Positions 57,689 to 64,000 of a DNA stretch of 64,000 nucleotides are shown here, in pieces. This DNA is from Rapana venosa. Lineage: Eukaryota; Mollusca; Gastropoda; Neogastropoda; Muricidae. Numbering within the stretch: position 1 is the stretch's first letter; the number at the start of each line of letters is the position of its first letter. The translations under genes were made by a program, and so were the position numbers. Under the pieces are notes generated by a model. The model did not search any database. It worked only from the letters and a program-made list of their open reading frames with translations, and was not told the origin of the DNA. The stretch spans positions 54,709,470-54,773,469 of the forward strand of contig CM054154.1 in assembly GCA_028751875.1 (NCBI GenBank). Direction: 5' to 3'.

Positions 57689-60026
57689 CACACACACACA
57701 CACACACCTCGAACAACACTTAGAAGGTGAAAGATGCTGTTGAAAATAGGGACAGATATTTGGGGGAAATCTCAGGTAGGAAATAAGGTGTTTTGAGCTG
57801 GATTTGAAGGTAATCAAGTAAGGCTTTTGGCGAAGTGAAAGATGGAGGTCATTCCAGGTGATGGACCAGAAACAGAGAAGGACGACGGCCAACAGTGTTT
57901 GTTTGAATCTGGGTGTTCGAAAGCACAAAGTATCTGCGGCTGAACAAGGAACGGGATGGAGTGTACAGATGAAGACAGTTACAGGAGATAAGAGGGTGCA
58001 GATTTGTGAGACATTGAAACAGAGGGTATTATTTTATACTCCAGTCTTTGTGAGACAGGAAGCCAGTGAAGAGATCGCAGAAGAGGAGTGAGTGTTCAGA
58101 TTTTTTCTTTCTTTTGACCAGTCGAGCTGCAGAGTTTTGAATGCGTTGAAGAGAGTGGATTGATGATCTAGGTAGGCCAGCCAAAAGAGAATTACAGTAG
58201 TCTAAACGTGAAAGAATGAGAGATGTGACAAGCTTGGAAGTTGCATCAGTGGACAGATACTTAACGAACGCGCTTATGCGCCGTAATTGTAGTAGCAAGA
58301 CTGGCAGGTCTGGTGATGAATTTTTTCATAGAGAGTGTGTTGTCAAGAACTACTCCTAAATACTTCACAGAGTTGGACAAAGGAACTGACGTATTGCCGA
58401 ATTCTATTGAAGTTTTTGCCATAGAGGAAACTTTATGTGGGTCCCTATGAGCATGGCTTCGGTTTTATCGGCATTAAGTTGTAACTTGTTCTGAGTCATC
58501 CAGTTTTGAATGTCTTGAAGGCAGTAGGACATATTTGTCAGGAGGGAAGGCAAGTTTTCAACAGTATCACTGCACTGAAGCTGAGTATCATCGGCATAGA
58601 AATGCTGATCAATATGGTGGTTGTTATTATTGTATCTGAGAGTGAGCAGTGTAGAGATGTAAAGAGAACAGGGCCCAGGACTGATCCCTGCGGGACTCCA
58701 CATTCCATTTTGACAGGTTTTGATTTTGAATTTTGTTTACAATAACTTTCTGGAACCTGTCTGTGAGGTATGAAGTAAACCAGGTGAGGGCTGTGCCGTT
58801 AATACCAAACGTATTTTGGAGGCGAGAAAGAAGAATTGAGTGATCTATGGTATCAAAGGCTGCAGATAAGTCAAGAAGAGTGAGGAGGGAGATTTTTCCT
58901 GCATCAGAAGCAAGTAGAAGTGTATATAAAGTGTGGACTAGGGTGGTTTCGGTGCTGTGGTTGGGGCGATAGGCAGATTGAAAAGTGGGAAGGAGATCAT
59001 TGGAATGAAGGTACTGTTTGAGCTGTTTGAGAACGACTTTTCTAGTACTTTAGAGACAAAGGGTAAGTTTGAGACAGGCCTATAATTCTTCAGAATGTTG
59101 GATCGAGGTCGTGCTTTTCAGTAGAGGTGTGACTATTACGTTTTAAGAGCTGATGGAAAATTTCCTGACACAAGAATGAGTTTTACTATTTAGTGGATAA
59201 TAGGTACAAGTTGTGGAAGGCATTGTGAGAAACAGGAGCAGGTATGGGATCAAGGTCGCATGATTTATAGTCATTTACCTTCAGAATTGTCATGATTTTT
59301 TTTTCCACTGTGGATGGAAGGAAAAGTGAGGATGGCCAGTGAAACTCGGGATCAGGAGCGCAGGCTGGAATTGAGTCTGATCCAGTCTGGAGCGTATGTT
59401 TCGAACTTTGAAAAGAAGGCAGAAAATATGGATGGAAGTTCAGACAGGCTGTGGGTGTTAGGCAGAGGAGTTGTTTTTGCAGATCCAAGGAGATTTGAGG
59501 TGAGGGAAAAAAGAGATTTTATGGATGTAGCACAGAGAACTTGGGAAGAGTAGTAGTCTGTCTTTGCTGAATGGATTAAGAGTTTGACTTTGTTTATTTG
59601 TTTTCGGAAAAGCTGTTTGTTGATTTCGGTTTTTGACTTCCGCCACTGCCGTTCTAGTTGCCGCGTTTGCGCTTCGCTATCAAGATGCTTGGTAATACCA
59701 TGGCGCACAGGGTCTGTCAGGAGGAGATGGTCAGTAGGAGGTGCATGCTCATCAAGCAGTTGCGGAGAATATGTTTATAGTGATCAGAGAGGTCAGTGTG
59801 GTCAGAGGTTTGTGAAAAACGTTCGGAAGCTTGTGAAGAGAAGGTATGAATGTCTAAGGCCTTAAGATTGCAACGAGTAACATATTTCTTGTTTCTGACA
59901 GGTTTTGTGATGTTAAGATGGAAAAGAATGGCGGAATGATCAGAATGCAGTTCGTCGGTGACAGAAACAGATGTGACAAGATTAAAAGAAGCATTAGTAA
60001 TCAGCCAGTCTAAAATATGACCAGAT
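57488..60026 (-). mobile_element. L2-like LINE inserted in the Tx1-like LINE, 7-bp TSD
   Basis: Flanked by CAGCTTT at 57,481-57,487 and 60,027-60,033. The 3' tail (AATAATAATAATATATGG, TATATAGCGCTGAATCTTGT) is at the left. Minus-strand coding: RT N-terminal part (RQLERQWRKSKTEINKQLFR at 59,580-59,660; SCDLDPIPAPVSHNAFHNL near 59,230), [10 protein letters not shown] and FYADDTQL near 58,580-58,700, LNADKTEAML near 58,470, YYNYGA-like to KYLSTDATSKLVTSLILSR near 58,230, and the end IWNDLHLSLRQKPY near 57,840. The endonuclease is truncated. A (CA)n run (57,648-57,708) lies in the 3' UTR. Many 1-nt deletions. Confidence 0.92.
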
Positions 60027-60219
60027 CAGCTTTCCTTATGTATTGGTTCATTGAGGAAATCCACCCATGAAAAGTAAGAAAGTCAATAGGCCTGCCACAG
60101 CTTGAACTGAAATCTTTGTAATTAATAAATTCACCTTTTCCTTTGAGAAAGTGTTTAAAAGAATATATACCTTTCTGTATTAAGTACGTGTGTTTGATTA
60201 CTGTATTACCTACTGTTAT

Positions 60220-60597
60220 GTATATATGTTTGTCCGTCGTGTCCGATGATGACCTCCAAAACAGCAGAGGAGGTAGCTGCTGTTTTGGAAACTGGGCAGA
60301 AATTTGATTATAGTGGAGATGCCTTGCCCACAGTACATCCCCACTCTCGGCCAAGTGGGCATAAGGACAGTCAGCGTTGGAGATGTTCTCCAAAGGCCAA
60401 CCAGCCCCCAGGGCTGCAGCACATATTAAGGACTGTGCGAGTCAAGCCTCCTAGTCAGAGAGTCATAGTTGATCACTAAAGATTAAGCTGTAAAGTGGAA
60501 TTCCATGAGTGGGAAAGCCACTGGTCATACAGCCTCTCACTTTGCTGTTGCCCCCAGCGTCAATGGTTTAATCAAGAACTGTGATAAAGCCCAGGTG
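60220..60597. mobile_element. 378-bp unclassified insertion with 10-bp TSD
   Basis: CTACTGTTAT occurs at 60,210-60,219 and 60,598-60,607, and removing the intervening 378 bases restores the Tx1-like reading frame (NENITV joined to GNTVIKHTYL). The insert begins GTATATATGTTTGTCCGTCG and ends AACTGTGATAAAGCCCAGGT-G. No pol III boxes, terminal inverted repeats, poly-A or known tail can be seen, and no coding domain. It may be a SINE of a type I do not know or a solo non-autonomous element. Confidence 0.8.
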
Positions 60598-63502
60598 CTA
60601 CTGTTATATTTTCATTGTAAAAAAAAACTGGTTCAGAGAGCATTTCTCGTGCATTTGAGGGACTAATGCAACCAGAGAAAAATCTATGAGCTTTAAACGT
60701 ATGTGTCCAAAGAGGATTGATGTTCGAAAATGTGGCTGTAATATCTGGTCCATAGCTTTCTAAGTTCATGAGAAGTAGATATGTTTTTTCTGCAATACTT
60801 ATCAATTTGTGATTTACACTTCTAATTTTTCTTATCCATGTAAGTTTCAGCGCATAAATATATTTTCTTATATCAGGTTTGCTAATCCCTCCTTGAGAAA
60901 CGGATTTAATATCCGTCTTTCTACCTATTTCTTTCTTGTTTATTGTTCCAAACAAACTGGAAACATAGCTTTTGTAGACTTTTTATGAAATGGTCGGTGG
61001 ATCTGGTAATAACATCCACAGGTGAATAAGTTTGACAAGTAGAGTAATAACTCTTTGTAACCAAACTTTAAATAGCGTTTTAATTTCAGAAAATTTATCA
61101 TTATAGTTCATATTTTCAAAGTCCTTTAGATTTGGCATAAACCAGATTCCTAGAATCTTTAATTTGGGGGGATTCCACGTCATTTTTAGGTGGGGAGAGA
61201 ACACACTACTTGATTCTTTTTTTATTTATTTATTACCAAGCCATATAACTTGACTTTTGTCATTATTCATGATAAGACCTGAGATTTTTCCAAACTTCTC
61301 TAGAATATGTATAGAATGTTCAAATGATATTATTTTTTTTTCCTATGTTTAACAATTGAGTGTCATCTGCATATTGGGAAATTTTATGTTCTGTCTCTAC
61401 AATGCGTATTGCTTTAATTGATGTATCTTCTTTAATCATTATAGGCAAAATTTCGGCACTAAGAATAAATAAGTAGGGTGATATTGGATCACCTTGCCTG
61501 CACCCTCTTTCAATTCTAAACCATTTTGAACTGTTACCATTTACCGAGGACTGTTGATTTTATATTTGTATAGAATGTTTTGACCCATTGATAGACACTG
61601 TCTCCAAAACCATATAACTTCATCACTTTGAACATAAAATCCCAGCTTATGGAGTCGAATGCTTTTTCTAAGTCGACACTAAGTGATAATCCAGGGTGAT
61701 TTTTTTAAATTCAGGTAGTTAATCAGGTCATATATTAATCTAATATTATTACCAATGTATCTATTTGGCATAAAACCTGACTGATCTTTGCTGATAATTT
61801 TAAAGGCAGAATTCTTTTAATCCGTTGCAATACATGCAGAACCTATTTTATAAACTACATTAAGAAGGGTCAGTGGACGCCAGTTTTTAATGTATTCTCT
61901 AGGTTTGTCCCCTTTTGGGAGACAGATAATTAGACCTTCCTTCTGTGTAGCGGATAGTTCACCATCCTGGTAACTTTCATTAAGTGCTCTTACTATGAAA
62001 TGGCCTATTTCTTTCCAGAAAAACTTGAAAAATTCTACCGTGAAGCCCTCTGTTCCTGGGCTTTTTCCATTTTTCATATTTCTTAGCGCACATCCTGCTT
62101 CTTCAATAGTTATTTTACCACCTAACTGCTGTTCTTCTTCTTTATTTGGGGTAGGTTTTTAACCACCTGTTCAATCTCACATTGTTCAATGTTTCTCTTT
62201 CTGTAGAGACTCTCATAAAAAGTTGTATCTTCTTTTTCAATATCTTTCTGATTTTCAATAAATGTATCATTCTCCGTTAATAGCGTTGACATGCGTTTAC
62301 TGGTGACATTTCTTTTTTTTCCTAGATTACAAAAATATTTGGATATCTTTACACCATCAGCAATTCATCCTGCTTTGGATCTCAACAACACCCCCTCCAA
62401 TCTCTTTTTACGTGTTTATTACAATTCTTTATTTTTTTCTCTCGAAATTGTGTGATTTCATTGTCTCTTTTATGTTCTAGCTTTTCTAGTTGTTCAATTC
62501 GTTTATTAATTTATTTTCATTTTCTCTTGGGTTTTTTCTTCTTCATTATTGGATATCCTATTGTTTTAGCTCTAATTTCATCAGCAGAAAGTCTAAAAAT
62601 ATTTTATCTGAGACCGATAGCTGTACTTCAGCTTTGGGAATTTCGTCTTTTACTGATTTGTCATATTTTTTGTCAGCGTACTCTTTGATCACATTTGAAA
62701 TTTCTCTGTTTATTTCTTCTATAGTGACTCTCTCTAAGAAGAACAGAGTTGAACTTCCAAAACCTTTTCTTATTTTTTCTTTTCTCAAATTTTAGAGTAA
62801 GCGTTATCAGTGAGTGGTCAGAACGATATCCGGGGAGTATATCTGTGTTTTCAAAATACCAAATAAGGTATTCCGACAATAGAAATAAGTCAAGGAGACC
62901 TTGCTTCAGTGCTGTTGCTTTTCGCCATGTATATCTCCTATACTCTGGATTACACTCTCTCCATATATCAGATAGAGCCAGATCCTCTGTAAACATTTCA
63001 AGTGGTTTTCTAGCTCTAGGATTGTTAATTTGTTTATAATTATTACAGTCTAGATTAGGGTCAAGTGCGATATTCCAGTTGCCGACGGCAATTATATTAT
63101 TCATCTTATACGACTTAATTGTCTCTTTTAGAGTGAAATAAAACTGTGGGTTGTCTCTATTTGGACCATATACATTAACTAAAAGGAAATCTTTATCCAT
63201 TGTTGAAAATTTTACTATTATGAAGTTACCGTTTGGATCCCTACTTACATCCTGTATCTTAAATTCAAAATTGTTTGAGAAAAAAATAGAAACCCCTCTA
63301 CAATTTGATTTATAAGACGCAAAAATCATTTATATCCCCATTCCGAGCTTACATATTTTTCTAACTTTTTATCAAAATGTGTGTCTTGAAGACAATATAT
63401 TGAACATTTTTTTCTGTTTCAAATAATGGAACACATCTCTTCGTTTGTACAAATTTCCCAACCCCTGACAATTCATTGAGACAAGGGTAATACTATCCAT
63501 AA

Positions 63503-64000
63503 GAAGTAAGAAATGTTGATGATAAAGGAAGTAAATATCTTTTTCTGTTCATAATGTATGTACTCTTTAAGATGTACAAATCATCTGGTATTATCAGGAC
63601 AGTATTTTCACATCTTGAGTCATGGCATACACTTTTTTTTCAAAACAGAACAAGACCTAAACATGGCATGTAAAGTTGAGTGTGTAAACAAAATCACACC
63701 AACATTCATTTGGAAAACATGTAACAAAGAAAAAGAAACGATTAAAGCAAAACAGAGAAACATCAAGACAGGAAGAAGAAGGAAAAACCCAATACAAACA
63801 AAAGTCACCGCTATTCTGACCACCCTTGACAAACGCAAGGCAAGCTTCCTGCACAGTGTGCGTGTTGTCACATAGACAACCCTGTGGATCGTTGACCAAA
63901 ATACATCCAAAGAAATAAAGTTGACCTCAGTATAGTGTACATATGTACCCTAGAAAAACAACGAAATTTATTCATCTTGTGAGCCTATGAATGTGTGTTT
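63503..64000. other. Unassigned sequence
   Basis: Probably the 5' part or flank of the Tx1-like LINE. Open frames at 63,558-63,875 (plus) and 63,620-63,910 (minus) have no recognisable domain. Confidence 0.35.

Larger units (their letters stand above)
56780..63502 (-). mobile_element. Tx1/L1-like LINE with two nested insertions
   Basis: Minus-strand element in three parts: 63,502-60,598, 60,219-60,027 and 57,487-56,780. The endonuclease begins SITLVSMNCQGLGNLYKRRD at 63,502-63,430 and continues RGVSIFFSNNFEFKIQDV, DKDFLLVNVYGPNRDNPQF, WNIALDP and RSDHSLITLTL (62,800-63,300). RT follows: NGKSPGTEGFTVEFFKFFWK and GLIICLPKGDKPREYIKNWR (61,900-62,070), then ISPYLFILSAEILP-like and QYADDTQLLN-like remnants near 61,350-61,480, and KILGIWF near 61,140. 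The C-terminal part (60,572-60,955; 56,790-57,470) has RIIHRIIATNVVLNAMGLVN and CTLCNEARDSTAPFLWDC. Many stops. Confidence 0.85.

Overview
The window is eukaryotic and looks like a repeat-dense genome of a marine invertebrate, most likely a mollusc and possibly a gastropod. The evidence is spliced immunoglobulin-type exons with GT..AG junctions, many non-LTR retrotransposons of different clades, tRNA- and 5S-derived SINEs, a DIRS element and abundant long microsatellites. No bacterial gene organisation, true tRNA or rRNA gene, or CRISPR array was seen. Taxonomy is inference from repeat style and cannot be fixed without a search.

Host gene: on the + strand six exons between 13,995 and 33,386 encode five consecutive Ig-like domains of a cell-adhesion-type protein (nephrin/echinoid-like, CD80-like C2-set style). 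All boundaries are phase 1. Domain 3 is split over two exons, one donor is GC rather than GT, and the fifth domain lacks both canonical cysteines. The gene must extend beyond what I can recognise on both sides. Its introns hold LINEs, SINEs and a nearly 4.9-kb DIRS retrotransposon.

Layout: 1-6,860 is a Rex1/CR1-like LINE split by two other LINEs and a SINE. 6,860-9,460 is an A+C-skewed, microsatellite-rich tract with three copies of a ~90-bp repeat. 9,959-13,860 holds a complete SINE with 15-bp target duplication, then a LINE inserted into a continuous small ORF. 13,995-33,386 is the Ig gene with intronic repeats. 33,400-36,020 contains SINE pieces and a ~900-bp minisatellite. 36,420-43,000 is a tRNA/5S chimeric SINE, then an L2-like LINE split by another LINE. 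43,760-44,100 is a 31-bp minisatellite. 44,180-48,070 contains minus-strand fragments of an uncharacterised cysteine-containing protein family. 48,560-55,310 is an RNase H-bearing LINE interrupted by a 3.2-kb LINE. 56,237-63,502 is a SINE followed by a Tx1/L1-like LINE carrying an L2-like LINE and a 378-bp unclassified insertion.

How the parts relate: the repeats form a network. An L2-like LINE family ends in a hairpin-like 3' tail with (ATT)n, and two unrelated SINE families carry the same tail, which suggests they use that LINE's reverse transcriptase. SINE heads and bodies are shuffled between families, including a tRNA-like head on a 5S rRNA-like body. Target-site duplications and restored reading frames prove several nested insertions. 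All transposon ORFs appear broken.
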